Shown here: positions 17,902-30,100 of the stretch, one piece after another
How the letters are laid out: the number at the start of each line of letters is the position of its first letter
How positions within the stretch are numbered: the stretch's first letter is position 1
Source of the DNA: Aquimonas voraii
GTDB lineage: Bacteria > Pseudomonadota > Gammaproteobacteria > Xanthomonadales > Xanthomonadaceae
Reading direction: 5' to 3'
Assembly: GCF_900101825.1 (NCBI RefSeq)
Contig: NZ_FNAG01000012.1
Location: 44,066-108,065, forward strand
Length of the DNA: 64,000 bases
Made by a program: the position numbers and the translations under genes
Notes under the pieces: model-generated
What the model was told of the DNA's origin: nothing
The model's database searches: none
Seen by the model: the letters and a program-made list of their open reading frames with translations, nothing else

Positions 17902-18576
17902 TCAGCGGCAGGCCGGATCGAGCCGGATCTGCACGCGTCGGCGGTTGTTGCCCTCGTTCGATTCCTTGACGGCGTCGTCGACGTCGAGCACGGCTTCGAT
18001 CCAGCTGGCTCCGCCCGTCAGCGGCACCGTCAGCTCGAAGGTCCGGGCTTCGCCCGGCTCCAGCGACGGCTGCTGCAGCTCGCCAACCGCTCTGCCGGGG
18101 CTGTCATCGCGCTGCAGAAGCGGGCGCTGGCGCAGCAGGTGCCGCGCTGGGTTGCTGGCGCGCTGGCCGCCGTTCATCACGCCGATCTGCAGCTTGAGCT
18201 GACAGCGGCCGGCGGTATCGGCGACCACGGAAACCTGCAGGCGGTCGCCCCATTGGCCTGACTGCGTACCGAGCCTCAACTGCGGCAGCAGCATGAGGTC
18301 GGGCCGCGGCAGCTGTATCGGCGCATGCAGATGCAGCTCGCCCTGTCCGGGCCCATCGGGGTCCGTGCAGTTGGAGTAGTGCACGGTGCCGCCCGGAGGT
18401 CGCGGGCAGTTGCCGGCCACGACGGCCTCGGTCACCGCCGCTCCGGGCGTGCTGGCGGTCGACGGATGGGAACCCACCGGCGCTGCGCCAGACGTGGGCT
18501 GAGCGGAGACGTCCCCGCCCGCCGCGATCAAGGCGCAGCCGAACGGCAGGAACAGGAGGCGGGCGGTCATGCGCAT
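17902..18576 (-). CDS. Secreted CARDB-like domain protein
   Basis: 224 residues. Sec signal peptide MRMTARLLFLPFGCALIAAGG, a low-complexity stretch, a pair of cysteines (NCPRPPGGTVHYSNC) that may form a disulfide, then a beta-sandwich with the ending AVLDVDDAVKESNEGNN, characteristic of CARDB (cell-adhesion-related, bacterial) domains. ATG 18576 is chosen from the AAGGA 8 bp upstream. Its stop lies 7 bp from that of the convergent kinase. Probably an extracytoplasmic binding or adhesion module; ligand unknown. Confidence 0.6.
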   Translation of the reverse strand: MRMTARLLFLPFGCALIAAGGDVSAQPTSGAAPVGSHPSTASTPGAAVTEAVVAGNCPRPPGGTVHYSNCTDPDGPGQGELHLHAPIQLPRPDLMLLPQLRLGTQSGQWGDRLQVSVVADTAGRCQLKLQIGVMNGGQRASNPARHLLRQRPLLQRDDSPGRAVGELQQPSLEPGEARTFELTVPLTGGASWIEAVLDVDDAVKESNEGNNRRRVQIRLDPACR

Positions 18577-18777
18577 GGCGGTGTCCTTGCGGTGGGTGGG
18601 AGGGGCCGTGCCGGCTGGGCGAGGCCCGTGGAAGTAGTCGGATTCTTCCACCCAAATCCGCCAGCCGCGAGATTCGCGCCGAGGGTGGCGGGTTCTATCT
18701 GCGCTCTGCGACTAGGCCAAGGCGAGCCGGGAAACCGCCCGCGCCGCATTCCCCTGACCGAACCCGAGGAGCCCACC

Positions 18778-19815
18778 ATGAACACCCATTCCAGCTTTGG
18801 CCAGAACACCGAAATCAACGCCGAACTGCAGGCCGAACTGCAGGCGCCCGTGGTCGAAGCGTTCGGCCCTGAACAGCTCGACGCCCGTGAGCGCGCGCAA
18901 TCCGACCGGATCGCCCGCGAGGCCGCCGCGCTCTGCCTCAAGGCCCTGCTGCACCGTGTCGATCCGCAGCGACATCCGGTCAGCGCCGATCCGACCAGTC
19001 TGGAAGCGCGCGCCGCGGCCTGTGCTGCGACCTTGCCTGCACTCGCAGTCGCGCGTCTGGCGCCGGGCCTGAAAGCGCTCTCGCGCCGGCCCACCCAGCT
19101 GCGCCGCCTGCTGGGCGAGCAGGGCCCGAGCCTGGCCGATTTGCGTCCTGCCGGCCTCGATGCGAGGCTCGATCTGCGCCCCAGTCTGCCGGCGCTGCGC
19201 ACGCTACCCGCACCGTCGCGACTCGCCCGCGCCACGCCGCGCTCGGCCACCCAGTTCACCCGCTGTCACCTGCTGCTGCGTGCGATCCACTGCGTGCGCG
19301 AAACTCAGCCGGCGGGCTGGGACGAGATCATCTTCGGTGGTCTGCGCATCGGCGCCAGCGGCAACGTGGCGGTAATGCGCGGCTTCGACGCCGGCGACTT
19401 CCGCACTGGCCACTACGCCAGCTATGGCGAACTGTTTCTGGGCCAGTACAGTCTGCGCACCACGCCGGGCTATCCGAAATCGCTGTACGCGATCTTCCAG
19501 CTGGTCGAATCCGACAGCAACGATGCCGCCGTGGCCAGAGCCCTGACGGATGCGCTCAGCAGCCTGGTGGGTCTGGTGGTGAGCTTCTTCGCAACGGCAG
19601 CCGCCGGAGCCGCCGCAGCGGCTGCGGTCACGCTGATCGGCAATCTCATCGGCGCGCTCATCGACGAAGATGCGCTGCGTCCCTATGGCATCCGCCTGAC
19701 GCTGAACAGTCAGAACCAGTTCGGTGGTGCGGTCGGACCGAAGCAGCACACCGGCAACATCACCGGCCACGGCGGCATCTACCGCATCGGCTACCGCTGG
19801 GTGCTGGGGGCCTGA
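18778..19815 (+). CDS. Unrecognised protein with a WDEII-FGG domain and hydrophobic helix
   Basis: 345 residues, not assigned to a family I can name. Three parts are visible: a helical N-terminus (1-150, Ala/Leu/Arg-rich, no signal peptide); a beta-rich central domain opening with GWDEIIFGGLRIGASG and holding FDAGDFRTGHY and TTPGYPKSLYAIFQLVESD; and an Ala/Gly-rich hydrophobic helix (about 262-297, VVSFFATAAAGAAAAAAVTL) within the domain, followed by a Gly-rich beta C-terminus. Strong GAGGAG precedes ATG 18778. It is divergent from the CARDB-like gene. The hydrophobic helix without a signal peptide could be a membrane-inserting element, as in toxins or effectors, but this is speculation. Confidence 0.65.
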   Translation: MNTHSSFGQNTEINAELQAELQAPVVEAFGPEQLDARERAQSDRIAREAAALCLKALLHRVDPQRHPVSADPTSLEARAAACAATLPALAVARLAPGLKALSRRPTQLRRLLGEQGPSLADLRPAGLDARLDLRPSLPALRTLPAPSRLARATPRSATQFTRCHLLLRAIHCVRETQPAGWDEIIFGGLRIGASGNVAVMRGFDAGDFRTGHYASYGELFLGQYSLRTTPGYPKSLYAIFQLVESDSNDAAVARALTDALSSLVGLVVSFFATAAAGAAAAAAVTLIGNLIGALIDEDALRPYGIRLTLNSQNQFGGAVGPKQHTGNITGHGGIYRIGYRWVLGA

Positions 19816-19823
19816 GCGAAAGG

Positions 19824-19865
19824 CGCTGCGGCCGCCACCGGCTCAACCGCTCAGCGGCCGCAGCG
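19824..19865. terminator. Possible bidirectional terminator between convergent genes
   Basis: Perfect 12-bp inverted repeat CGCTGCGGCCGC / GCGGCCGCAGCG. One arm is inside the last codons of the phoD-like gene (stop at 19843) and the other is past its end. Only short T-runs flank it, so strength is uncertain. Confidence 0.45.
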
Positions 19866-21984
19866 TTCGCGTGGCAGCGTCGACGACGAATGCCTGTCGG
19901 ATTCGCCGCGCAGCGAGGCGGGCGGGATCGGCATAACCCTGCTCGCGGCAGGCCTCCGGCGGCAGACAGAGCAGCCGCACATCGAGCGCATCCATTCGCG
20001 CTTCGATCAGGGTCACGCCGTGCACCCGGGTCCGCGCGTGCTGTACGCGCGGGTCGCCGTGGACGATCAGCCGGTCGAGCGCATCCACCATGCGCCGTCC
20101 GACCTCGGCCGTGTTCGGATCGCGCTCGACCTCGCTGGCGAGGATGTCGGCCAGCGTGGTCGAGGACACTGCGGGCGTGGTGATCTCGACGCTGCGTGCG
20201 CTGTGCTGGGTGGCAAACGCCGCGTGGATGTCACCGGACAGCAGGACGGCGCCGCCGGCGGCCTCGAAGGCGTCGAGCAGGGCGCGGCGTGCCCGCGGAA
20301 AGCCATCCCAGTGGTCGACATTGAGCAGGAAGCGGCGCGCCAGCAGCGGCGGCGCACCGAGTTCCGGCAGCGACAGATCCAGCTCGATCGGGGTGAACGA
20401 GATCGAGCTGGCGACCGTCTTCCACACGGCGTCGCTGGTCTGCAGACGCTGCAGCAGCCAGTCGCGCTGAGTCTGCGACAACGGTGAATCCTCGGCGCCG
20501 CGCAGCGCGGCGAGTGCCTTCCACGGTGCCTGCAGAACGAAGTAGCGCGAGCCCACGCTGCTGAACAATCCGGTCTTGCCGAGGCTGGCCCAGCACAGGC
20601 CGCGGCCAATCGCCGCCTCAGCCCTTGGAATTTCCGCCCGCATGGCCTCGGGTGCGCTCGCGTTCCAGCGCTGCAGCAGGGCGGCCAGCACCGGCAGGGC
20701 GATGCGGCCGCGCGCGCAGCGCTGCGCATAGGCCATCGCCGCCTCGCTCGACAGGCCCTCGCGGGTGGCAGCCGCAGTGAGCAGGCCGACCAGGGTGGGC
20801 TTCAGCGCGGCGTGCTCTGCGCTCTCCAGATCGATGAAGGGCAGCAGGCTGTCGTCCAGCGTCGCCGGCTCGATGCCCACGCCGGGCAGCGCTTCGCGCA
20901 GCTCGGCCTCGGTGTACAGCAGTTCGCCGGGGAAGGCGTCCTCCGGCACCAGGTGATCCGGCCGCTCGCTGCGGGTGTCGATCAGGCTCACGTCGAGCAC
21001 GCGACCGAAGCGCAGCCCGCGCCAGATCCGCGTGGCGGGAAACAGGGCCTCGCGCGCCGGGGCTGAGCCCTCGGCATCCAGCATGCCTTCGGGGTCGGCT
21101 GGCAGGTATTCGAACCAGGCCTGCTCGGCGTTGCGGCGACGCTCGCGGTCGCGCTCGTCGACGCGGCCGTCGTGGTGGGTGGCGACGTCCTGCCAGCTGT
21201 CGTCGGCGAACTCGTGGTCGTCCCAGATCGCGATCAGCGGAGCGCGCTCCAGCAGCCGCTGCAGCACCGGGTCGGTGCGCACGGTGCGGTGCAGCTGGCG
21301 GTAGTTGTCGAGCGAGTTGGCGGTGTAGTACGGCGGCTCAGCGCTGCCGAGCTTGAGTGCGCCGTCGAGGTCATCGAACACGATGCGGCGCTCGCCGCTC
21401 TCGCTCTGGAACTGCGGGTCGCCGGCGGTCTCGTAGATGAAGTCGCCGACGTGCAGCACGAAGTCGAGCTCTTCGTCCAGCAGAGGCAGCAGGCTGTTGT
21501 ACCAGCGGCCGCCGTAATCCTGGCAGCTCAGCAGGGCGAAGCGCAGAGGCGCTTCGCTGTCGGCGGCGGGGGCGGTGCGGGTGCGGCCGATCGGCGAGCT
21601 GCGCCAGCCCTCGGGCGTGTCGACCACGAAGCGGTAGTGGTAGCGCGTGCCGGGCTGAAGGTCGGTGAGCCGCAGGCGCACGCAGCCGTCGTGTTCGGCG
21701 AGCGCACGCAGGGGCAAGCTGCGCGCCTGCGCAAAGTCGTCCGTTTCCGAGAGCTGCAGCCACAAGGGCGCTTCGCTCTGGCCCGGCGCGAGCTTGAGGC
21801 GCGTCCACAGCAGCACGGCCTGCGGGCGCGGATCGCCCGAGGCCACCGACTGCGGAAAGCGAGCGCGATCCACGCTGAGATCGGCCGCCGGCGGGGTGCG
21901 CCGGGTGCTGCAGGTGGGCAGGGCCAGGGCCAGGCTGGACAGGCTGGCGCTGATCAGGAAGTCGCGGCGATTCATGCGCGGCAT
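19843..21984 (-). CDS. phoD: PhoD-like alkaline phosphatase/phosphodiesterase, Tat-exported
   Basis: 713 residues. Twin-arginine signal MNRRDFLISASLSS is followed by the PhoD N-terminal domain (FPQSVASGDPRPQAVLLWTRL) and a metallophosphoesterase core: LLSCQDYGGRW, HVGDFIYE, IAIWDDHEFADDSW and LLSGDIHAAF supply the expected Asp/His metal ligands. This family releases phosphate from phosphodiesters or monoesters in the periplasm or outside the cell under phosphate starvation. It is divergent from a TonB receptor, with a candidate Pho box in between. Longer than Bacillus PhoD (about 580) because of inserts around 340-480. Either M at 21984 or 21975 could start. Confidence 0.85.
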   Translation of the reverse strand: MPRMNRRDFLISASLSSLALALPTCSTRRTPPAADLSVDRARFPQSVASGDPRPQAVLLWTRLKLAPGQSEAPLWLQLSETDDFAQARSLPLRALAEHDGCVRLRLTDLQPGTRYHYRFVVDTPEGWRSSPIGRTRTAPAADSEAPLRFALLSCQDYGGRWYNSLLPLLDEELDFVLHVGDFIYETAGDPQFQSESGERRIVFDDLDGALKLGSAEPPYYTANSLDNYRQLHRTVRTDPVLQRLLERAPLIAIWDDHEFADDSWQDVATHHDGRVDERDRERRRNAEQAWFEYLPADPEGMLDAEGSAPAREALFPATRIWRGLRFGRVLDVSLIDTRSERPDHLVPEDAFPGELLYTEAELREALPGVGIEPATLDDSLLPFIDLESAEHAALKPTLVGLLTAAATREGLSSEAAMAYAQRCARGRIALPVLAALLQRWNASAPEAMRAEIPRAEAAIGRGLCWASLGKTGLFSSVGSRYFVLQAPWKALAALRGAEDSPLSQTQRDWLLQRLQTSDAVWKTVASSISFTPIELDLSLPELGAPPLLARRFLLNVDHWDGFPRARRALLDAFEAAGGAVLLSGDIHAAFATQHSARSVEITTPAVSSTTLADILASEVERDPNTAEVGRRMVDALDRLIVHGDPRVQHARTRVHGVTLIEARMDALDVRLLCLPPEACREQGYADPARLAARRIRQAFVVDAATRTLRPLSG

Positions 21985-22030
21985 GCGGCGTCATCGGTGT
22001 GGCGAAGGCCGCGCAGTAGACGCGAGTTCG

Positions 22031-22048
22031 ATGACCCTACGGTGACGC
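22031..22048 (-). promoter_or_regulatory. Candidate Pho box between phoD-like gene and TonB receptor
   Basis: Minus-strand reading GCGTCAC-CGTA-GGGTCAT: two 7-bp GTCA(C/T) half-sites with exactly 11-bp periodicity and total length 18, as in PhoB sites (CTGTCAT-N4-CTGTCAT); each half matches 5 of 7. It lies 47 bp from the phosphatase start and 69 bp from the receptor start. Confidence 0.45.
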
Positions 22049-22116
22049 ACGGCGGTCATGCGGATGCAACTTCGGCTGCGCAGGCTTGCGGGCTTTCCAG
22101 CCCGGACGCTTTCCGC

Positions 22117-24456
<2,340 letters not shown>

Positions 24457-24464
24457 GGTGCTTT

Positions 24465-25754
24465 GTGCAAAGGCTGAACAGGGGCGGCTTCTGCGCATAT
24501 CTCGTGGTGATCCTGTGGCTGGCGCTGGGCTGCGGCCCGACGCTGGCGCAGCCGCTGCGCATCCACGGCTCCAACACGGTGGGCGAGCGGCTCATGCCCG
24601 CCCTGGTCGAAGCCTGGTTGGGCGCGCAGGGCCACCGCGAGCTGCGGCGCGAGCCGCAGGCGCTGGACGAGCTGGTGATCCACGCGGGCGACGGCATCCG
24701 CGTGCAGCTGCACTCGCATGGCAGCTCGACCGGATTCGCCGATCTGGAGTCAGGCCGCGCCGATCTCGCGATGTCGTCACGGCCGATTTCCGAGGCCGAG
24801 CGTGCGCGCCTGGGCGCGGTGCGCGAAGTGGTGATCGCGCTCGATGGCCTGGCCGTCATCGTGCATCCCGCGAATCCGCTGCGGCAGATCGAGCTGCGCG
24901 ATCTGCGCCGGGTGTTCGCCGGCGAGCTCGGCGACTGGTCGCTGCTCGGCCGCAGCGCCGGCCGCATTGCGCTGCATGCGCGTGATGACCGCTCCGGCAC
25001 CTATGACACCTTCCGCAGCCTGGTGCTGGGCAACGCGCCGCTGTCGCCGCGCGCGCAGCGCTACGAAAGCACCGAGGCCCTCGCCGCGGCGGTGGCCAGC
25101 GATCCGAATGCGATCGGCTTCGTTGGTCTCGCCGGCGTGCAGGGCGTGCGCGCGCTGGCGGTGGCCGATGGTGCACTGGCGCGCGCGCCTTCCGCGCGCG
25201 AAGTGGCAGTGGAGGACTATGCGCTGGCGCGGCGGCTGTTCCTGTACGCGCCGGCGAGGGCCGACGGCCGCCTGCAGTCGCTGCTGGACTTCGTGCTGTC
25301 GGACGCCGGCCAGCGCATCGTCGAGCGCACGGGCTTCGTCTCGCAGCGGGTGCAGGCTTTCGCGCCCGAGCTGACGTCCGACGCACCGCTTGCCTATCGA
25401 CAGCTGGTGGAGGGCGCGCGCCGGCTCTCGCTGAACCTGCGCTTCGACGAGGGCAGCATCGCTCCCGACAGCAAGGCGCTGGCGGACCTCGAGCGGCTCG
25501 CGTCCTTCATGCGCGAGCCCGCACAGCGCGGTCGCGAGCTGCTGCTGATCGGCTTCGCCGACGCCGGTGAGGTGACCCCGCTGCAGGCCGAGGCGCTCAG
25601 CAACGATCGCGCCGACCAGGTCGCCGATCGCATGGAGGCCTTGGGCCTGCGTCCGCGCACTGTGCGCGGGCTCGGCGGGCAGCTGCTGCTGTCATCCGAC
25701 AACAGCCCGCGTGGCCGCGCCCGCAATCGCAGAGTCGAGGTGTGGTTGCGCTAG
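24465..25754 (+). CDS. PstS-like phosphate-binding domain fused to OmpA peptidoglycan-binding domain
   Basis: 429 residues. Signal peptide (VILWLALGCGPTLAQ), then a periplasmic binding protein fold with IHGSNTVGERLMPALVEAWL, SHGSSTGFADLESGRADLAM and DRSGTYDTF, matching PstS-type phosphate contacts. From about 310 an OmpA-like domain follows: LNLRFDEGSIAPDSKAL, SNDRADQVADRM and RGRARNRRVEVWL. GTG 24465 is preceded by GAGG (24455-24458). It overlaps no gene but is 8 bp after the TonB receptor, so likely in one operon. No pstCAB is present; anchoring to peptidoglycan suggests a periplasmic phosphate store or relay rather than an ABC partner. Confidence 0.85.
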   Translation: MQRLNRGGFCAYLVVILWLALGCGPTLAQPLRIHGSNTVGERLMPALVEAWLGAQGHRELRREPQALDELVIHAGDGIRVQLHSHGSSTGFADLESGRADLAMSSRPISEAERARLGAVREVVIALDGLAVIVHPANPLRQIELRDLRRVFAGELGDWSLLGRSAGRIALHARDDRSGTYDTFRSLVLGNAPLSPRAQRYESTEALAAAVASDPNAIGFVGLAGVQGVRALAVADGALARAPSAREVAVEDYALARRLFLYAPARADGRLQSLLDFVLSDAGQRIVERTGFVSQRVQAFAPELTSDAPLAYRQLVEGARRLSLNLRFDEGSIAPDSKALADLERLASFMREPAQRGRELLLIGFADAGEVTPLQAEALSNDRADQVADRMEALGLRPRTVRGLGGQLLLSSDNSPRGRARNRRVEVWLR

Positions 25755-25869
25755 GCATCTACTGTCACCCGTGTGCCTCCTGGCCTGCGCCGTTCAGTGC
25801 GCAGTCGCTCGGACCGTGCCGAAGTCCACGCCGACGCATGGGGCTCCCGCCTGCACGGGCGAGGCCGTG

Positions 25870-27048
25870 TCAGCTTTCCCGCGTCGGTGGAGGTGCGCCG
25901 GACGGGGCCGCGCGCACCTCGATGCAGCCTGCGCTAAGCAGGGCCTCGGCACTGGCACTTTCGCTCGGGCAGGGCGACAGGCCGGTGGCGAACAGGCCGA
26001 CCACGCGATCGCGGCCGCTGCGCTTGGCGAGGTAGAGGGCGTGGTCGGCGAGGTCGATGACCTGCTGCCAGTCCAGCCAGTCGGGGCGGGCGGGGTCCAA
26101 GGGCAGGCAGGCGAGGCCGATCGAGCTCGTGCACTGGCCCACGCGTTCCTCGCCGAGCGGAAATCGCGCGTCGCGGATGGCGATACGGAGGGCCTCGGCG
26201 CGTTCAAGGGCATGGGCTTCGTCGCGCACGCCGAAGCGCATCAGGAACTCCTCGCCGCCCCAGCGCACGGCCATGTCGTCGCTGCGGCAGTGCCGGCGCA
26301 GCAGATCGGCGAAGGCGATCAGCAGGGCATCGCCGCCGGCATGGCCGTAGCGATCATTGATCTGCTTGAAGTGGTCGATGTCGAGCATCAGCACGACCTG
26401 GCGGCCGGAGTCGGTGCGCCGGCGCTCGTCCGCGCCGGCTTCCAGCCGCCGGCTGGCGTCGCGACGGTTGCCGAGGCCGGTCAGTGGGTCGGTCAGGCTG
26501 GCGCGCTCGATCTCGGCATTGGCCGCCCGCAGGGCGGCGTTGGCGGCTTCGAGCTCGGCGGTGCGCTGCTGCACGGTGGCTTCGAGCTCCTGCACCTGCA
26601 GTTCGATGCGACGGCGCATTTCGAAGGTTTCGATGGCGCGCTCGACGGTGAGCAGCAGCTGGTCGCGGTCGTAGGGCTTGACCACGAACTTGTGGATGCC
26701 GGCGCTGTTGATCGCTTCGACAACGGCGCCGACATCGACGAAGCCGGTGACGATGATGCGGATCGCCTGCGGCAGACGCTGCCCGAGCTGGCGGCACAAC
26801 TCCACGCCGCTCATGCCGGGCATGCGCTGGTCGCTGAGGATGACGCTCGGCAGCTGTTCGGGCGGCAGTCCCGCCAGCAGTGCCAGCGCGGCGGCGCCGC
26901 CATCGGCTTCGAGCACGCGGTAGCGCGGCCCCAGCAGGGCACGCAGCACGCTCAGATTGCCGGGCTCGTCGTCGACCACCAGCACGCTGTGGCTGCGCTC
27001 GATGGACTGCTCCTCGGGCGGCAGACGTTCCTTCTTGAACACGCTCAC
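25870..27048 (-). CDS. Response regulator with GGDEF output (diguanylate cyclase)
   Basis: 392 residues. The receiver domain (about 20-137) has the acidic pair DD (26-27), phospho-acceptor Asp73 in LSDQRMPG and conserved Lys124 in VVKPYD. A coiled coil (about 140-185, EIERASLTDPLTGLGNRR joins it to the next domain) leads to a GGDEF domain with GGEEF at 264-268, an active-site form, so it should make c-di-GMP. An acidic/hydrophobic tail of about 30 residues is unusual. GTG start at 27048 with GGGGGAG upstream. It is divergent from the histidine kinase operon at 27183, the likely phosphodonor. Confidence 0.92.
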   Translation of the reverse strand: MSVFKKERLPPEEQSIERSHSVLVVDDEPGNLSVLRALLGPRYRVLEADGGAAALALLAGLPPEQLPSVILSDQRMPGMSGVELCRQLGQRLPQAIRIIVTGFVDVGAVVEAINSAGIHKFVVKPYDRDQLLLTVERAIETFEMRRRIELQVQELEATVQQRTAELEAANAALRAANAEIERASLTDPLTGLGNRRDASRRLEAGADERRRTDSGRQVVLMLDIDHFKQINDRYGHAGGDALLIAFADLLRRHCRSDDMAVRWGGEEFLMRFGVRDEAHALERAEALRIAIRDARFPLGEERVGQCTSSIGLACLPLDPARPDWLDWQQVIDLADHALYLAKRSGRDRVVGLFATGLSPCPSESASAEALLSAGCIEVRAAPSGAPPPTRES

Positions 27049-27149
27049 GCGGTGCTCCCCCTGGATGCGCGCCGCGGCAACGCGCGCTGCCCTGGATCAT
27101 GCGGCAGCCAGCGGCTTCCGCCAAGCGCGCCAGCCGCGACGATGTCGGC

Positions 27150-27155
27150 TAGCAT
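27150..27155 (+). promoter_or_regulatory. Candidate -10 element for the kinase operon
   Basis: GGC-TAGCAT-CGGCGCGG, 28 bp before the GTG at 27183. It supports that start codon and fits the window-wide pattern. Confidence 0.4.
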
Positions 27156-27182
27156 CGGCGCGGTCGCCTTCGAGGGTTCGAC

Positions 27183-30100
27183 GTGTCGTCGACGCTTGCC
27201 CGCCTTGCTGCGCTCCCCTGGTGTTGCGCCTTGCTCCTGTGCCTGCTGCCGCAGTGGGTGCAGGCAGCGTTCGACCCGGTCGATCTGCGTTTCCGCCGGC
27301 TCGATCAGGAATCCGGGCTGTCGCAGGGCAGCGTGCTGGCGCTGGCCCAGGACGCACAGGGTTTCGTCTGGATGGGTACCCAGGACGGCCTGAACCGCTT
27401 CGATGGCTTCGAGTTCCGCGTGTTCCGCCCCGATGCGGCCTCGCCCGGCAGCCTCTCCAACAACTGGGTGAGTGCGCTGGCAGTGGATGCCGAGGGCGCA
27501 CTCTGGATCGGCACCCAGGCGGGTCTGAACCTTCTGCGTCGGGACGTCGAGCGCTTCGAGGTGTTCCGGCATCACCCGGACGACCCACGCAGCCTGGTCG
27601 GCGACAGCGTGCTGGCCTTGCACATCGACGGCAGCGGGCGGCTCTGGATCGGCACCGATGCGGGTCTGTCACTGCGCGAGGTGGACGGCGGCTTCGTTCA
27701 TCACCGCCTCCCCGGCGCCGATCAACGGGTGCGTGCCTTGTTGATGGTTGGCGATGTGCTTTGGCTGGGCACCGTCGAAGGCCTGTGGCGCTTCCACCCG
27801 GACACGGGCGAGTTCGCGCGGGCGCCGACCGGGCCGGCCGAGGGGCGACCCGTTCATGCCCTGGCCGTGGATGGCAGGGGGCGGCTCTGGGTTGGCGGCG
27901 AGCAGTTGCCGCTGTCCCTGCTCGATCCGGCAACAGGCGCTTGGCAGACTGCGCCGGAGGCGCGCAGCGAAGTGCGCAGCCTGCAGGTCGACCGCAGCGG
28001 GGTGGTCTGGGCCGGCGATGAGACGGGCTTGCAGGCCTATCGCGAGGACGCCGACGGCGCGCTGCGGGTGCGGCGCTACGAGCACCAGCGGCACCAGCGT
28101 TACAGCCTCGGGCGGGGCCGCGTGATGTCCCTGCTGGAGGACCGCACGGGCACCCTGTGGATCGGCACCTGGGAGGGCGGCGTCAGCCGCCTCAGCGCCT
28201 ACAACAACCGCTTCCGCAGCCACGACCCCGACTCGAGCTCGACCCGCGCGCTGCGCGCGCCGGGCATCGCCGCGCTGGTGGCCGACGGGGATGCGCTGTG
28301 GCTGGGAGGCGCCGAGGCGCTGTACCGCTTCCGCCCGGGGCAGGAGCCCCTCAGTGAGGTCGCGTCCGCGCCGGGCGGATTCATCTACTCGATGGACCTG
28401 CAGCCGGAGGGCCTGTGGCTGGCCAGCCGCGAGGGCCTGCACGTGCTCGATCGGCAGCGGCGCATGCGGCCCGCGCCGCTGCCGCCGGCCCTGCAGAGCG
28501 TGCGCTCGCGCCGCTTTCTCGTGGACGGCGAGCGCGTGTGGGTCGCGGCCGACACCCGCGGCCTGTTCGTGGTCGATCGTGCGCGCGGCGAGGTGCTGGC
28601 CGAACACCCGCTGCCGGCCATCGTCACCTTCATCGAAGCGCTCGATGAGGACACGGTGGTGCTTGGCGCACACGATGGTCTCTACTGGTTCGACCGACAC
28701 AGCGGTGCGCTGCGCCACCAGCATCCGGTGATGACCCCGCCGGGCCCGGGCCAGCTGCCGGCCGGGCCGTCTGCCCTGCTGCAGGCCAGCAACGGTCGCC
28801 TGTGGTTGGCCACGTACGGCGGTGGCCTGCTGGAGCTGTTGCGTGGTGCCCGGCGCGATCCCGCGCGGGTCGAGTTGCGCCCGGCCTTGGCGGGCACCGC
28901 GCTGGCGGCGGGCAGCCTGAACGCCCTGCTGGAGGACGACCAGGGACGCCTGTGGATCAGCATCAACGGCGCAATCGCTCATTTCGATCCGGCCCGCGGT
29001 GAGTTGCGCCGCTATGACGCCGCTGACGGCGTGCTGGGGCGCTACTGGATCGGTGCGCGTGCGCGCCTGTCGGACGGCGTGCTCGCCTTCGCCGGGCCCG
29101 ACGGCCTGACGCTGTTCGATCCGGACGACGTGGGGCGCGCTCCGCCACCGCCCGTCCCGGTGCTGACGGCGCTTGAGCTCGACAATCGCCGCATCGAGCC
29201 CGACGAAGCCTCCGCCGTGCTGGCCAGGCCCCTGCATCGGCTGGATGCGCTGGTGCTGCCACCGGCGCAGGCCCGCACCCTGAGCCTGCACTTCGCCGCG
29301 CCCGAGTACGTCGCGCCCGAGCAGCTGCAGTTCGCCTATCGGCTGGACGGCTTCGACGAGGCTTGGATCGAAGCACCGCGCGGCCGCCGCATCGCGACCT
29401 ACACCAACCTGCCGCACGGCGATTACGTGTTCCGGGTGCGCGTGCGCAACGCCGAAGGCGCCGAGGCAGCGGCCGAGGCGCGCCTGCCCCTGCAGGTGCA
29501 GCCGTTCTGGTGGGACACGCTGGGCGCGCGCTTCCTGTTCGTGCTGCTTGCGCTGGGCCTGGCCGCGGCGCTGGTCGGCCTGCGCATGCGCCAGCTGGAG
29601 TCACAGCGCCTGCGCCTGCAGCGCGAGGTCGACGCGCGCACGGCCGACCTCACCGCGGCGCTGGGCAAGCTGGCCCTCAGCGAGCGTCTGGCCGCCGCCG
29701 GCCAGCTTACCGCCGGACTTGCGCATGAGCTGAACAATCCCGCCAACTACGTGCAGCTGGCCAGCCGCAATGCCGACGAGGCCCTGGCCGAGTTCCACCG
29801 CTTCCTGCTGCTGCTGGGCGGCGAAGACCTGGAGCCCGAGGTGGCCGCCGCGATCGCGCGTCGGGTGGAGGCGCTGGCCGCCCAGCTCGCCACCGTGGCC
29901 GAAGGCAGCCATCGCATCAACCACATCGTGCAGGCGCTGCGGGTGTTCTCGCGCCTCGATGAGTCCGAGCGCAAGGCCGCGCCCGCCGACGAGCCCTTGC
30001 GGGCGGCGCTTCAGCTCATGGACGCGCGCATGCGCGGCGGTGGCATCGCGCTGGAGAGCGAGATTCCGCCGTTGCCGCCGCTGCAATGCCAGCCGGCACG

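Noticed and set aside
18628..18651. Operator-like palindrome GTGGAAG-N10-CTTCCAC between divergent genes
   Set aside because: Only 7-bp arms; no matching regulator and no second copy seen, so left out of the features.
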